A DNA stretch of 64,000 nt from Geopseudomonas aromaticivorans. GTDB lineage: Bacteria > Pseudomonadota > Gammaproteobacteria > Pseudomonadales > Pseudomonadaceae. The notes beneath the pieces are model-generated. The model searched no databases and had not been told where the DNA came from. It saw only the letters and a program-made list of their open reading frames with translations. Both the position numbers and the translations under genes were made by a program. The stretch spans positions 1 to 64,000 of the forward strand of contig NZ_JAHRGL010000016.1 of NCBI RefSeq assembly GCF_019097855.1. Direction: 5' to 3'. Shown here piece by piece: positions 7,745 to 16,030 of this stretch (position 1 is its first letter; every line of letters begins with the position of its first letter).

Positions 7745-8260
7745 ATGAACGAGAGCGGATTGCAGCAACTCGACAGCCTGCGCGCCGAGTTGGCCGACTT
7801 GACCGCGCGCCGCGATATCCAGCAGGCGCTGAACGACTACATGCGTGGCCAGGACCGCCTGCTGCCCGAACTGCAGCGCCAGGCCTTCCACGAGGATGGC
7901 TGGGTCGACTGCGGCCTGTTCGCCGGCCGGGCGTGGGAGTTCGTCGACTTCGCCCAGGGCTTCCTGGCTCAGTGCGATGCCAGCCAGCACCTGATCGGCC
8001 AGGTGGACATCACGCTGGACGGCAAGCGCGCGCAGGGCGAGGTGTACTTCATCGCCCACCACCGGACGACGGAGAAGGGCGAGAAGTTCGACCTGTTCGT
8101 CGCCGGCCGCTATCACGACGAGTACGAGGACCGTGGCGCCGGCTGGAAGATTTCCCGGCGCAAGGAGATCGTCGATTGGGCGCGGACCGACCCGGCTGCC
8201 GACAGTTTCCTCAGGGAGCAGACGTCTCTGCACCTGGCGCGGCGGGGCGAGGCCGGATAG
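7745..8260 (+). CDS. SnoaL/NTF2-like protein (possible Rieske beta subunit or ring dehydratase)
   Basis: A 171-residue protein predicted to have the NTF2-like cone fold: an N-terminal helical part (residues 1-45), a basic-acidic middle and the closing pattern GRYHDEYEDRGAGWKISRR. This fold is shared by bile-acid 7alpha-dehydratase-like enzymes, ketosteroid isomerases and the beta subunits of Rieske oxygenases. It lies directly upstream of the Rieske alpha gene at 8371, and two similar proteins (10670, 15477) also precede Rieske genes. An AGGAGG site is just before the ATG. I cannot separate the enzyme from the beta-subunit role by sequence. Confidence 0.8.
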   Translation: MNESGLQQLDSLRAELADLTARRDIQQALNDYMRGQDRLLPELQRQAFHEDGWVDCGLFAGRAWEFVDFAQGFLAQCDASQHLIGQVDITLDGKRAQGEVYFIAHHRTTEKGEKFDLFVAGRYHDEYEDRGAGWKISRRKEIVDWARTDPAADSFLREQTSLHLARRGEAG

Positions 8261-8286
8261 CGGTTGCAGTTTTCTTCAGGTCACAT

Positions 8287-8308
8287 TAAAACAGAATTGT
8301 TTGTCTTG
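8287..8308. promoter_or_regulatory. Weak copy of the inverted-repeat operator
   Basis: TAAAACAGAATTG...GTCTT aligns with the operator seen at 3920 but has a poor right half. It is placed as expected, upstream of the Rieske gene at 8371. Confidence 0.35.
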
Positions 8309-8347
8309 ATTTGAGGCCGCAAGGCGCTCACAAAGCGGCACCTCTAT

Positions 8348-8355
8348 AAAAATAA
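8348..8355 (+). promoter_or_regulatory. CA motif (short form)
   Basis: AAAAATAA fits AANAAYAA, 15 nt before the Rieske start at 8371 and just before its GGAGG ribosome-binding site. Confidence 0.45.
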
Positions 8356-8370
8356 TCACGGAGGTCGAAC

Positions 8371-9768
8371 ATGAATAAAGCGCTGCATCTGGCGCCGGGT
8401 GAGGCTCGCTGTCCTGGAGCCAGTACCGCCGACATCATCGCTTCGGACGGCGACCACGCGCCGGCCCATCTCACCGATCCGTCCTATCGCTTTCTGGGCG
8501 ACGCGGACATTCCCTTCGAGCACTACACCTCCCGCGACTTCTTCGCTCTCGAGCAGAAGAAGCTGTGGAGCCGCGTCTGGCAGTGGGCCTGCCGCGTAGA
8601 GGACATTCCCGAGCCGGGCGACTACTACGTCTACGAGATCGTCGAGAAGTCGGTGCTGGTGGTGCGCACCCAGGATGGCAGCATCAAGGCCTATCCCAAT
8701 GCCTGCCTGCACCGTGGCACCCAGCTGAAGCCGGCCGGCTCCTGCGGTCGCTCGAAGGAGCTGCGCTGCCCGTTCCACGGCTTCACCTGGTCGCTGGAGG
8801 GCGAGCTGACCGACGTGCCCTGTCGCTGGGACTTCCCCCACATGGACGATGAGAACTTCCGCCTGCCGGAACTCAAGGTCGAGACCTGGGGTGGTTTCGT
8901 CTTCATCAACTTCGACACCAATGCCGCGCCGCTGGCCGAGCATCTGGGCATCCTCCCCGAGCATTTCGCCCAGTGGGACCTTTCCGAGAAGTTTGTCGCC
9001 CTGCATGTGCGCAAGCTGTTGCCGGCCAACTGGAAAGCCTGCCTGGAAGCGTTCCTGGAATCCTTCCATGTGCTGGAAACCCATCCCCAGGGCGTGCTGA
9101 CCGTCGGCGATGCCAATACCCAGTACGACATCTACGGCGACACGGTGTCGCGCTTCGTCCACCTGGTCGGCTTTCCCAGCCCGCACCTGAAGGAAACCTT
9201 TACCCAGCAGCAGCTGCTCGACGCGTTGCTGGCCGAAGGCGTGGTGGAGGGCGTGGGCGGCGAGGGTTCCAAGCTGCTGGTGCCGGAAGGCAGCACGGCC
9301 CGCAAGGTGTTCGCCGAACATATCCAGGCGACCCTGGGCAAGGCCTATGGCAAGGATCTGTCGCACCTGAGCATCTCGGAAACCATCGACGCCATCGAGT
9401 ACTGCCTGTTTCCGAATACCTGCTTCTTCCCGTCGCTGCTGTTCCCGATGGTCTACCGCTTCCGCCCCAACGGCAACGATGTGGACTCCTGCATCTTCGA
9501 CCTGTTGTACCTGCAGCCGGTATCCGACTCGGGCGAGCGCCCGGATCCGGCCGAGCCGGTGGAGCTGGATTTCGAGCAGTCCTTCCATGAGGTGCCGGGG
9601 CTGGATCCTGGCCTGGCGACCATCTACGACCAGGACACCGGCAACCTGATCGCCCAGCAGCGCGGCTTCAAGTCCAGCACCAAGCCGGGCGAGACCCTGG
9701 GGAACTATCAGGAAATTCGTATCCGCCAGCTGCACCAGACGTTGGTCAAGTACCTGACTGCCGAGTGA
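8371..9768 (+). CDS. Rieske oxygenase alpha subunit
   Basis: A 465-residue ring-hydroxylating oxygenase alpha subunit. The Rieske ligands are Cys112-x-His114 (CLHRG) and Cys133-x2-His136 (CPFHGF); the iron site is in LEAFLESFHVLETHP with His233 and His238. The N-terminal residues GEARCPGASTADIIASD are closely matched by the paralogue at 11589, so the two arose by duplication. The C-terminus ends in the family tail TLGNYQEIRIRQLHQTL. It is preceded by a SnoaL-like gene and followed by an SDR that could oxidise its product. GGAGG lies 6 bp before the ATG. No classical beta-subunit gene is present. Confidence 0.92.
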   Translation: MNKALHLAPGEARCPGASTADIIASDGDHAPAHLTDPSYRFLGDADIPFEHYTSRDFFALEQKKLWSRVWQWACRVEDIPEPGDYYVYEIVEKSVLVVRTQDGSIKAYPNACLHRGTQLKPAGSCGRSKELRCPFHGFTWSLEGELTDVPCRWDFPHMDDENFRLPELKVETWGGFVFINFDTNAAPLAEHLGILPEHFAQWDLSEKFVALHVRKLLPANWKACLEAFLESFHVLETHPQGVLTVGDANTQYDIYGDTVSRFVHLVGFPSPHLKETFTQQQLLDALLAEGVVEGVGGEGSKLLVPEGSTARKVFAEHIQATLGKAYGKDLSHLSISETIDAIEYCLFPNTCFFPSLLFPMVYRFRPNGNDVDSCIFDLLYLQPVSDSGERPDPAEPVELDFEQSFHEVPGLDPGLATIYDQDTGNLIAQQRGFKSSTKPGETLGNYQEIRIRQLHQTLVKYLTAE

Positions 9769-9806
9769 GGCAGTCGTCCGTTCTCCAATTTCGAACCGAG
9801 GTGGAC

Positions 9807-10592
9807 ATGCAACGTATCAAGGACAAGGTGGCGCTGGTGACCGGCGCCGCATCGGGTATCGGCGCGGGGATCGCCCGACTGTTCGTCGCGGAAGGCGCCA
9901 AGGTGCTGCTGACCGACATCAACTGCGCCGCCGGCGAGGCCCTGGCCGATGAGCTCGGCCCCAATGCGGCTTTCGCCAGGCTGGATGTGACTGACGACGC
10001 CGACTGGAGCCGAGTGCTGGCCGATCTGGAGCAGCGCTGGGGGCCGCTGGACATCTTGGTGCAGAGCGCCGGCATCTCCTACCCGGCGCACATCGAGGCC
10101 GCCACCCTGGACGACTGGGACCGGCACATGGCCGTGCACGCGCGCGGTGCCTTCCTCGGCTGCAAGCACGCGGTAGCCAGCATGAAGAAGAATCGCTCCG
10201 GCTCGATCGTCAACATCTCCACCGTGGAAAGCATCCGCCCCGGTCCGCTGTTCGTCTGCTATGGCGCCGCCAAGGCTGCGCAGGATGCGGTGACCAAGAC
10301 CGTGGCGCTGCACTGCGGCGAGCAGGGCTACAACATCCGCTGCAACTCGGTGCACCCGGCGGCGACCCGCACGCCCAACCTGCAGCAGTACCTGGACGCT
10401 TCCGACGATCCGGCCCGCCTGGAGGCAATCTATGGCGGCATGCAGCCCCTGAACCGCATCGCCGAAGTCAGCGAGATCGCCGCCGCGGTGCTGTTCCTCG
10501 CCAGCGACGAGGCCAGCTTCGTGACCGGGCACCAGATGTACGTTGACGGTGGCGTACTGGCCAAACCCTATCCGGCGGGCGAGGGGGCCTGA
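9807..10592 (+). CDS. SDR oxidoreductase, hydroxysteroid-dehydrogenase-like
   Basis: A 261-residue SDR with cofactor motif TGAASGIG at 12-19, Ser138, and Tyr152-x3-Lys156. Asp37 of LTDIN suggests NAD(H). The usual NNAG is QSAG, a mild deviation in a structural motif. The region ALHCGEQGYNIRCNSVHP matches the hydroxysteroid-dehydrogenase-type pattern also seen in the SDR at 1132. It follows the Rieske gene by 38 bp and probably oxidises a hydroxyl made or exposed by it. The ATG at 9807 has a GAGG site; the frame is open further upstream but those starts lack one. Confidence 0.87.
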   Translation: MQRIKDKVALVTGAASGIGAGIARLFVAEGAKVLLTDINCAAGEALADELGPNAAFARLDVTDDADWSRVLADLEQRWGPLDILVQSAGISYPAHIEAATLDDWDRHMAVHARGAFLGCKHAVASMKKNRSGSIVNISTVESIRPGPLFVCYGAAKAAQDAVTKTVALHCGEQGYNIRCNSVHPAATRTPNLQQYLDASDDPARLEAIYGGMQPLNRIAEVSEIAAAVLFLASDEASFVTGHQMYVDGGVLAKPYPAGEGA

Positions 10593-10599
10593 GTGCCCG

Positions 10600-10630
10600 G
10601 GGTGGAAAGTGGCCGCAGCGCTTTCCACCC
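10600..10630 (+). terminator. Perfect hairpin between SDR and SnoaL genes
   Basis: Arms GGGTGGAAAG / CTTTCCACCC (10 bp, perfect) with an 11-nt loop, 7 bp after the SDR stop. There is no U-tract. Confidence 0.55.
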
Positions 10631-10669
10631 GCTTGGCGCCGCGCAACCGGACTATCTGAAGGAAATGCG

Positions 10670-11188
10670 ATGAATCTCGAACAGATGCAAATCCAGCTGG
10701 AAACCCTGCAGGCCAAGCAGGACCTGCACGAGCTGGTCGCCAACTACTGCACCGGCGTCGATCGCCGCGACCGGTCGCTGCTGGAGTCGCTGTGGTGGCC
10801 GGAGGCGACCATGGACTTCGGTCTGTTCGTCGGCCCGGCAGCGCAGTTCTGCGAGCTGATCTGCGCCGACAACCCGGCCGTGGAGATCACCTGGCATTTC
10901 ACCAGCAACGAGACGTTCGAGATCGACGGCGACCGCGCCAGCGGCCGTGCCTACGTGATCGGCATGAGCGCTCTGGCGGGTGACGACAAACCCACCCAGC
11001 ACATCGCCGCCGGTCGCTATCTCGATCAGTACGAGCGGCGCGGCGGTGTCTGGAAATTCAGCAAGCGCCTGTTCGTGCTCGACCTCAACTTCAACGAGTC
11101 CAGCAGCGCGATCTGGGACAAGGGCATCGGCGCCGCCGTGACCCGCGGCAGGTCCGATCGGGACGACGTTTCCTATTCCTTCGCCTGA
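10670..11188 (+). CDS. SnoaL/NTF2-like protein
   Basis: A 172-residue NTF2-fold protein similar in size and pattern to that at 7745: an N-terminal helix QLETLQAKQDLHELVANYCTG, a core containing TWHFTSNETFEIDGDRASGR, and the closing AGRYLDQYERRGGVWKFSKR. It precedes the Rieske ferredoxin and the Rieske alpha gene at 11589. It could be a beta-like partner of that oxygenase or a dehydratase/isomerase working on its product. GAAGGAAA upstream supplies the ribosome-binding site for the ATG at 10670. Confidence 0.8.
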   Translation: MNLEQMQIQLETLQAKQDLHELVANYCTGVDRRDRSLLESLWWPEATMDFGLFVGPAAQFCELICADNPAVEITWHFTSNETFEIDGDRASGRAYVIGMSALAGDDKPTQHIAAGRYLDQYERRGGVWKFSKRLFVLDLNFNESSSAIWDKGIGAAVTRGRSDRDDVSYSFA

Positions 11189-11216
11189 GTGCTTTCAGTT
11201 CCAAGGGGAGAAACCC

Positions 11217-11546
11217 ATGAGCCAATTCCATCACGTGCTGGATTGCGCCGATCTGCCGGCTGGCAAGAGCCAGGCCGTGGACATCGCCGGCCTCAGCGTC
11301 CTGGTGTGCAACGTCAACAACGAATACTTCGCCGTGGAGAACCGCTGCACCCACCAGGGCGCGGAGCTTGAGGGCGGGCGGATCCGCAACGGCATGATCG
11401 CCTGCCCGCTGCACGGGGTGCTGTTCGACGTGCGCACCGGTTGCGGCAAGGGGCCGCTGGGGCGGGTGCCGCTGCGTACCTTCGCCCTGCAGGTGGTTGA
11501 CGGGCGCATCGAGGTCAGCCAGGAAGCCGCGGCCGTACCGGCCTGA
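11217..11546 (+). CDS. Rieske [2Fe-2S] ferredoxin
   Basis: A 109-residue soluble Rieske ferredoxin of the BphF/CarAc type. Ligands are Cys44-x-His46 (CTHQG) and Cys63-x2-His66 (CPLHGV). It carries electrons from a reductase to the terminal oxygenase. It is the only free-standing Rieske ferredoxin in the window and sits just before the alpha subunit at 11589, so it may serve several of the five intact oxygenases. No ferredoxin reductase adjoins it; the only candidates in the window are the VanB-type protein at 35321, which has its own iron-sulfur domain, and DmpP. Confidence 0.9.
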   Translation: MSQFHHVLDCADLPAGKSQAVDIAGLSVLVCNVNNEYFAVENRCTHQGAELEGGRIRNGMIACPLHGVLFDVRTGCGKGPLGRVPLRTFALQVVDGRIEVSQEAAAVPA

Positions 11547-11569
11547 CCACCCGCTCTGGACTAGATAAC

Positions 11570-11577
11570 AAGAACAA
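11570..11577 (+). promoter_or_regulatory. CA motif (short form)
   Basis: AAGAACAA, part of the longer A-rich run AACAAGAACAATAG, 11 nt before the Rieske start at 11589. Confidence 0.5.
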
Positions 11578-11588
11578 TAGGTGAATCC

Positions 11589-13016
11589 ATGAACAGCAAG
11601 ATCAAGATGCCCCTGATTCCCGGCGAATATGCCGGCCTGCAACCCGGCGAGGCGCGCTGCCCCGGGCCCAGCGTGCAGGACATCATCGCCAGCGACGCGC
11701 TTCCCGCCCCCGAAGTGCTGCGCAGCAGCAACTATGAGTTCATCGGCGACAGCGACATTCCCTACCAGCGCTATACCTCGCCGGCTTTCTTCCAGCAGGA
11801 GCTGGACAGCCTGTGGCCCAAGGTCTGGCAATGGGCCTGCCGTCTCGAGCACATTCCCCAGGTCGGCGACTACTACGTCTACGAACTCGGCCCGTATTCG
11901 TTCCTGATCGTCAACACGCCCAAGGGCATCAAGGCCTACTACAACTCCTGCCTGCACCGTGGCACCAAGCTGCGTTCGGAAGAGGGCATGGGCTGCGCCC
12001 AGGAGCTGCGCTGCCCCTACCACGGCTGGACCTGGACCCTGGAGGGCGAGATTTCCCGGGTGCCCTGCGCCTGGGACTTCCCCCATGTGAACCCGGAGAG
12101 CTACCGTCTGCCGCAGGTACGGGTCGAGACCTGGGGCGGCTTCGTGTTCATCAACATGGACGAGAACGCCAAGCCCCTGCACGAGTACATGGAAGTCATG
12201 CCCGAGCATTTCCGCAACTGGGACCTCGAGCAGCGCTTCACCGAACTGCACATGGCCAAGGTGCTGCCGTGCAACTGGAAGACGGCGCTGGAAGCCTTCC
12301 TCGAGTCCTACCATGTGGTGGAGACCCATCCGCAGCTGCTGCAGGGCACCGGGGATGCCAACGTCCAGTACGACCTGTACGGCGATCACGTCACCCGCTT
12401 CTACGCGGTCGGCGGGGTCAGCAGCCCGCACCTCGAGCAGCCGCTCAGCGAGCAGGAGCTGGTCAACTCCATGCTGGTGGGCGATCGCACGGTGATCAAT
12501 GACGAGCTCACCGTGCAGCCCGGGGAAACCGCGCGCATCGTGATGGCGCGCTACCTGCGCAAGATCCTCGGCGACAAATACCAGGTCGACCTGAGCCAGG
12601 TGTCCGACGCCGAGATGATCGATACCATCGAGTACCACCTGTTCCCCAACATGGTGCTGTTCCCGGGCGTTTCGCTGCCCATGGTCTATCGTTTCCGCCC
12701 GCTGGGCACCGATGTCGACCGCTGCCTGTTCGAAATCCTGTTCCTGCGTCCGCTGGCCGAGGGCCAGGAGCGGCCCGATGCGCCGGAAGTGGCGATGGTC
12801 GCCGAGGAGGAGTCCTACGACGTGGTGCCCGGCATGGACCCGTACCTGGCTCATGTCTATGACCAGGACACCGCCAACCTGCGCGCCCAGCAGCAGGGCT
12901 TCAAGGCCTCGAAAAAGCAGGGCGAAACCCTGGGCAACTATCAGGAAGCGCGCATCCGCCATTTCCACCGCACCCTGGACCGTTACCTGGCCCGCGGCGG
13001 CCGCGGGGAAGGCTGA
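11589..13016 (+). CDS. Rieske oxygenase alpha subunit
   Basis: A 475-residue alpha subunit. The Rieske ligands are Cys121-x-His123 (CLHRG) and Cys142-x2-His145 (CPYHGW); iron ligands His242 and His247 lie in EAFLESYHVVETHP. It is a close paralogue of the protein at 8371, sharing GEARCPG near the N-terminus and the C-terminal GETLGNYQEARIRHFHRTL. It is co-directional with an upstream ferredoxin and an EthD gene that begins directly after its stop. As one of five intact oxygenases it probably hydroxylates a specific ring position of the pathway intermediate. Confidence 0.92.
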   Translation: MNSKIKMPLIPGEYAGLQPGEARCPGPSVQDIIASDALPAPEVLRSSNYEFIGDSDIPYQRYTSPAFFQQELDSLWPKVWQWACRLEHIPQVGDYYVYELGPYSFLIVNTPKGIKAYYNSCLHRGTKLRSEEGMGCAQELRCPYHGWTWTLEGEISRVPCAWDFPHVNPESYRLPQVRVETWGGFVFINMDENAKPLHEYMEVMPEHFRNWDLEQRFTELHMAKVLPCNWKTALEAFLESYHVVETHPQLLQGTGDANVQYDLYGDHVTRFYAVGGVSSPHLEQPLSEQELVNSMLVGDRTVINDELTVQPGETARIVMARYLRKILGDKYQVDLSQVSDAEMIDTIEYHLFPNMVLFPGVSLPMVYRFRPLGTDVDRCLFEILFLRPLAEGQERPDAPEVAMVAEEESYDVVPGMDPYLAHVYDQDTANLRAQQQGFKASKKQGETLGNYQEARIRHFHRTLDRYLARGGRGEG

Positions 13017-13706
13017 ATGGATGCGCTCAAGGTGGTCAGCTTCCTCAACCGGCGGGCGGATTTCAGCCTGCCGGCCTTCAGCGAATACTGGCGCACTATC
13101 CACCGGGCGCATGCCCTGACGCTGGTCGAGGCCGGTTTCATGCAGGGCTACGTGCAGAACCATGCGGTCGCGGCGGAACTCGACGGCCTGCCGGCCATGG
13201 CCGACGGTTCACCCGAGCTGTGGATCGATGGTATCGACACCCTCGAGCGGCTGATCGGCAGTCGCGAGTACCAGGAGGGTGCCGGGCCGGACGAGGCGAA
13301 TTTCGTCACGCCGCCGGTGCTCGCCTGCGTCACCCATGAGCGAATCGTGCAGGAGGCGCGGGAGCCCTCGGCCATGCCGGGGGCGATCAAGCTGATGCTG
13401 GTGGTCAGTCGTGACCACCAGGCGAGCGCGGCGGATTTTCGCGAGCGCTGGCTGCGCGGTGACGGCGGGCCGCTGCTGGCGGGCCGCCCGCTGCGCCTGA
13501 CGCGCCAGGCCGTGGTGGAAACCGCTGCGTCCGCTGCCTTCGACGGCGTCGAATGTAGCTGGTGGCCGGATCTCGAAACGCTGCGCGAGGCGTGGCAGCG
13601 GCGTGATCCCGCGGCGGGCCGCGCGCTGGTCGCTGGCGATTCGCTGCGCGGTCTGCTGGTCCGCGAGGAGGTGGTGGTGCCGCCTCCGCGGCCAGGTGGA
13701 GGCTAG
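13017..13706 (+). CDS. EthD-domain protein, probably two tandem domains
   Basis: A 229-residue protein with an EthD-like dimeric ferredoxin fold at residues 1-105 (SFLNRRADFSLPAFSEYWRT, then HAVAAEL...ELWIDG) and a second, weaker copy starting near residue 120 (IKLMLVVSRDHQASAADFRERW). EthD proteins accompany oxygenases or act as small cyclases and lyases. The ATG follows the upstream Rieske stop with no gap, so translation is likely coupled. The catalytic role is not known. The second half has drifted enough that its assignment is tentative. Confidence 0.72.
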   Translation: MDALKVVSFLNRRADFSLPAFSEYWRTIHRAHALTLVEAGFMQGYVQNHAVAAELDGLPAMADGSPELWIDGIDTLERLIGSREYQEGAGPDEANFVTPPVLACVTHERIVQEAREPSAMPGAIKLMLVVSRDHQASAADFRERWLRGDGGPLLAGRPLRLTRQAVVETAASAAFDGVECSWWPDLETLREAWQRRDPAAGRALVAGDSLRGLLVREEVVVPPPRPGGG

Positions 13707-13708
13707 CC

Positions 13709-14533
13709 ATGCCGACCACGCCGCTCGCCCTGCATCACTTCACCCTGTGTGACGTCTCTCCTCTGGAGCTGGTGCCGATCGCGGCAGAGGTAGGGTGCGC
13801 AGGCGTCTGCCTGTTCGTCGAGTCGCCGCCTGGCTTCGGCTTTCCGCTGGTGACACCCGCGATGCGCGGCGAGTTGCTCGCCCGGCTGCGCGACCACGGG
13901 GTGCGGGTGACCAACCTGGAGTTCTTTTCCCTGACCGAGGGGGTGGACCTCGACGCCTTCCGCCCGGCGCTGGCACTCGGCGCCGAGCTGGGGGCGCGGC
14001 TGGCGGTGACCCACATCCATGATCCCGACCCACTGCGCGCCACCGACTGCCTCGGACGTTTCGCCGAGCTGGCCGGCGAATACGGCCTGCAGCTCGGCCT
14101 GGAATTCATGGCCCTGACGCCGGGCTGCATGTCGCTGGCCGCGGCAACCGGCTTCGTCGAACGGGTCGGCCGCGCCAACCTCGGCATCGGCGTCGACGCG
14201 CTGCACCTCGCGCGCAGCGGCGGTACGCCGGCCGAGGTCGCCGCGCTGGCTCCCAACCTGATCGCCTATGCCCAGCTCTGCGACGGGCCGCTACTGCCCG
14301 CGGGAGTCGCTGCGCTGGATCCGGCGCGTTATGCCGAAGAAGCCATCAACCGCCTGCCGCCGGGGCAGGGGGTGTTTCCCCTGGCGCAACTGCTCCGGGC
14401 GCTGCCGCCGGCCGCTGCGCTGGATGTCGAGGTGCCCATGCCGCGGCTGGCCGCGCAGGGCGTTTCAGCTGTACAGCGAGCACGCCTCGCCGTTGAGGGG
14501 GCTCGCAATCTTGTCGACGCATTGACGCGTTAG
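13709..14533 (+). CDS. TIM-barrel sugar-phosphate isomerase/epimerase-like protein
   Basis: A 274-residue AP-endonuclease-2/xylose-isomerase-like barrel. Candidate metal-site residues are the Glu of VTNLEFFSL, the His of VTHIHDPDP, the Glu of GLQLGLEFMAL, Asp-His in GVDALHLARSG and the C-terminal Glu of LDVEVPMP. Such proteins isomerise hydroxy-ketones or work as hydrolases or dehydratases, and in catabolic clusters they often act on ring-derived acyloins. A second member is encoded at 17461. It starts 2 bp after the EthD stop and is part of the same transcription unit. The substrate is unknown. Confidence 0.78.
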   Translation: MPTTPLALHHFTLCDVSPLELVPIAAEVGCAGVCLFVESPPGFGFPLVTPAMRGELLARLRDHGVRVTNLEFFSLTEGVDLDAFRPALALGAELGARLAVTHIHDPDPLRATDCLGRFAELAGEYGLQLGLEFMALTPGCMSLAAATGFVERVGRANLGIGVDALHLARSGGTPAEVAALAPNLIAYAQLCDGPLLPAGVAALDPARYAEEAINRLPPGQGVFPLAQLLRALPPAAALDVEVPMPRLAAQGVSAVQRARLAVEGARNLVDALTR

Positions 14534-14545
14534 ACGACCAACCGC

Positions 14546-14556
14546 AATAACAACAA
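14546..14556 (+). promoter_or_regulatory. Hfq/Crc-type CA motif
   Basis: AATAACAACAA is an exact AANAAYAANAA match, 15 nt before the SDR start at 14572. Confidence 0.6.
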
Positions 14557-14571
14557 AAAAGGTGCAACGAG

Positions 14572-15342
14572 ATGACAGCACGCGTGCTTGAAGGAAAGGT
14601 AGCCATCGTCACCGGCGCGGCCATGGGCATGGGCGCAGCCACGGCGCAGTTGTTCGCCGAAGCGGGCGCCAAGGTGGTGGTGGCGGACATGAACGAGGAC
14701 ATGGGCCTCACCCTGGTCGCCGAGATCGAGCGGGCCGGTGGCCAGGCGCTGTTCCAGCGCTGCAACGTAGCGGTTGCGGCGGACGTGGATGCGCTGGTGC
14801 AGGCGACCGTGGCGCATTTCGGTCGACTGGACGTGGCCGTCAACAACGCGGCAGTGTCGCCCGATACCAAGCTGCTCTCGGAGATGGACGAGGACGAGTT
14901 CGACAGGGTGATCGCGGTGGATCTGAAGGGCGTTGCGCTCTGTCTGAAGTTCGAGTTGTCGCAGATGATCCGTCAGGGCGGCGGCGGGGCGATCGTCAAT
15001 ATCGGCTCGGTCAGCTCGTTCCGTCCGCAGCCGAACAACGGCGTCTACGTGGCGGCCAAACATGGGGTGGTCGGCCTGAGCAAGGTGGCGGCCATCGAGA
15101 ACGGCGTGCACGGCATCCGCGTCAACACCGTCGCTCCGGGCGCCATTGACACCCCGATGCTGCGTGGCGCACTGGAGCGCATGGGCTGCAGCGAGGCCGA
15201 ATTTGCCCCGGTACTCAGCCTGCTCGGCCGCTTCGGCCAGCCGCGCGAGGTGGCTCAGGCGAGCCTCTGGCTGGCCTCCGAGCAGGCGTCCTACGTCACC
15301 GGCACCACCATCCACGTGGATGCCGGCTATACCAACCGTTAA
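14572..15342 (+). CDS. SDR oxidoreductase
   Basis: A 256-residue SDR with TGAAMGMG at 14-21, NNAA at 91-94, Ser146 and Tyr159-x3-Lys163. Asp39 in VVADMN suggests NAD(H). The closing pattern LASEQASYVTGTTIHVDAGY is typical of FabG/7alpha-hydroxysteroid-dehydrogenase-like members. It lacks the GYxIRxN stretch of the SDRs at 1132 and 9807, so it likely acts on a different hydroxyl. A CA motif sits in its leader. A hairpin-rich 134-bp gap separates it from the next gene. Confidence 0.86.
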   Translation: MTARVLEGKVAIVTGAAMGMGAATAQLFAEAGAKVVVADMNEDMGLTLVAEIERAGGQALFQRCNVAVAADVDALVQATVAHFGRLDVAVNNAAVSPDTKLLSEMDEDEFDRVIAVDLKGVALCLKFELSQMIRQGGGGAIVNIGSVSSFRPQPNNGVYVAAKHGVVGLSKVAAIENGVHGIRVNTVAPGAIDTPMLRGALERMGCSEAEFAPVLSLLGRFGQPREVAQASLWLASEQASYVTGTTIHVDAGYTNR

Positions 15343-15431
15343 GCAAGCCACAGGAGTGCGCGCCCGCTCTGCGCGGCGCCGCTTCGTCTTTGCGCTCTGC
15401 TGGTAGCCGGGCTACCGGCAGACGACCCCAA

Positions 15432-15453
15432 GTGGCCGGAGGCCTCTGGCCAC
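15432..15453. repeat. Near-perfect palindrome before the third SnoaL gene
   Basis: GTGGCC...GGCCAC with internal GAGG/CCTC pairs and one mismatched pair. A second smaller stem (GGTAG/CTACC) lies about 25 bp upstream. It could terminate or modulate read-through. Confidence 0.4.
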
Positions 15454-15476
15454 GAAAGCCACAATGGAGAGACTCA

Positions 15477-15935
15477 ATGTCCAGCCTTGAACAACGCGTG
15501 CGCCTCATCGAAGACCGTCAGGCTCTGCAGGACCTGTTTCATGGCTATCTGTTTGCCGTGGACTCGCTGACGGACCTCGACGGCATGCTCAGCCTGTTCA
15601 CCGAGGACGTCAGCTTCGATCTGCGCGAAATCGGCTTGCCCTGCCTGAAGGGGCACGATGGGCTGCGCCAGTTCTTTGCCGACGTGTTCGGTTACATGTC
15701 CCACCACGCCCACTACGGCACCAACTTCACGGTTCGCCATCTCGACGCCGATACGGCCTCGGCGTGGGCCTACGTCATCGGCTCGGGCGTGCGTGACGGC
15801 GTCCAGGTAACCCTGCACGTCAAATACTTCCTCGACTACTTGCGGACCCCGGCGGGCTGGAAGATCTGCCGCTTCTCCGAAGCGCCGATCCTGCCGATGC
15901 CGGATTCGCTCACTCAGGTCCATCGCAGTCACTGA
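15477..15935 (+). CDS. SnoaL/NTF2-like protein
   Basis: A 152-residue NTF2-fold protein: helix EQRVRLIEDRQALQDLFHGY, strand region LFTEDVSFDLREIG, then HYGTNFTVRHLDADTASAWA and the closing YFLDYLRTPAGWKICRFS. It is the third such gene placed directly upstream of a Rieske alpha gene (here 16031). It is shorter than its counterparts at 7745 and 10670. A beta-subunit-like or dehydratase/isomerase role is possible. The ATG at 15477 has a GGAGAG site; the upstream open frame lacks a convincing start. Confidence 0.78.
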   Translation: MSSLEQRVRLIEDRQALQDLFHGYLFAVDSLTDLDGMLSLFTEDVSFDLREIGLPCLKGHDGLRQFFADVFGYMSHHAHYGTNFTVRHLDADTASAWAYVIGSGVRDGVQVTLHVKYFLDYLRTPAGWKICRFSEAPILPMPDSLTQVHRSH

Positions 15936-16003
15936 TCGTTGATCCGCGCCCCGTGCGGCAGGTTGCTGCACAGGGCGCGCAGCACGATAAACAACTCCGC
16001 CAG

Positions 16004-16017
16004 AACAACAACAAGAA
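16004..16017 (+). promoter_or_regulatory. Extended CA motif
   Basis: AACAACAACAAGAA contains two overlapping exact AANAAYAANAA matches and ends 13 nt before the GTG start at 16031. Confidence 0.65.
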
Positions 16018-16030
16018 GAGGACGTGTGCA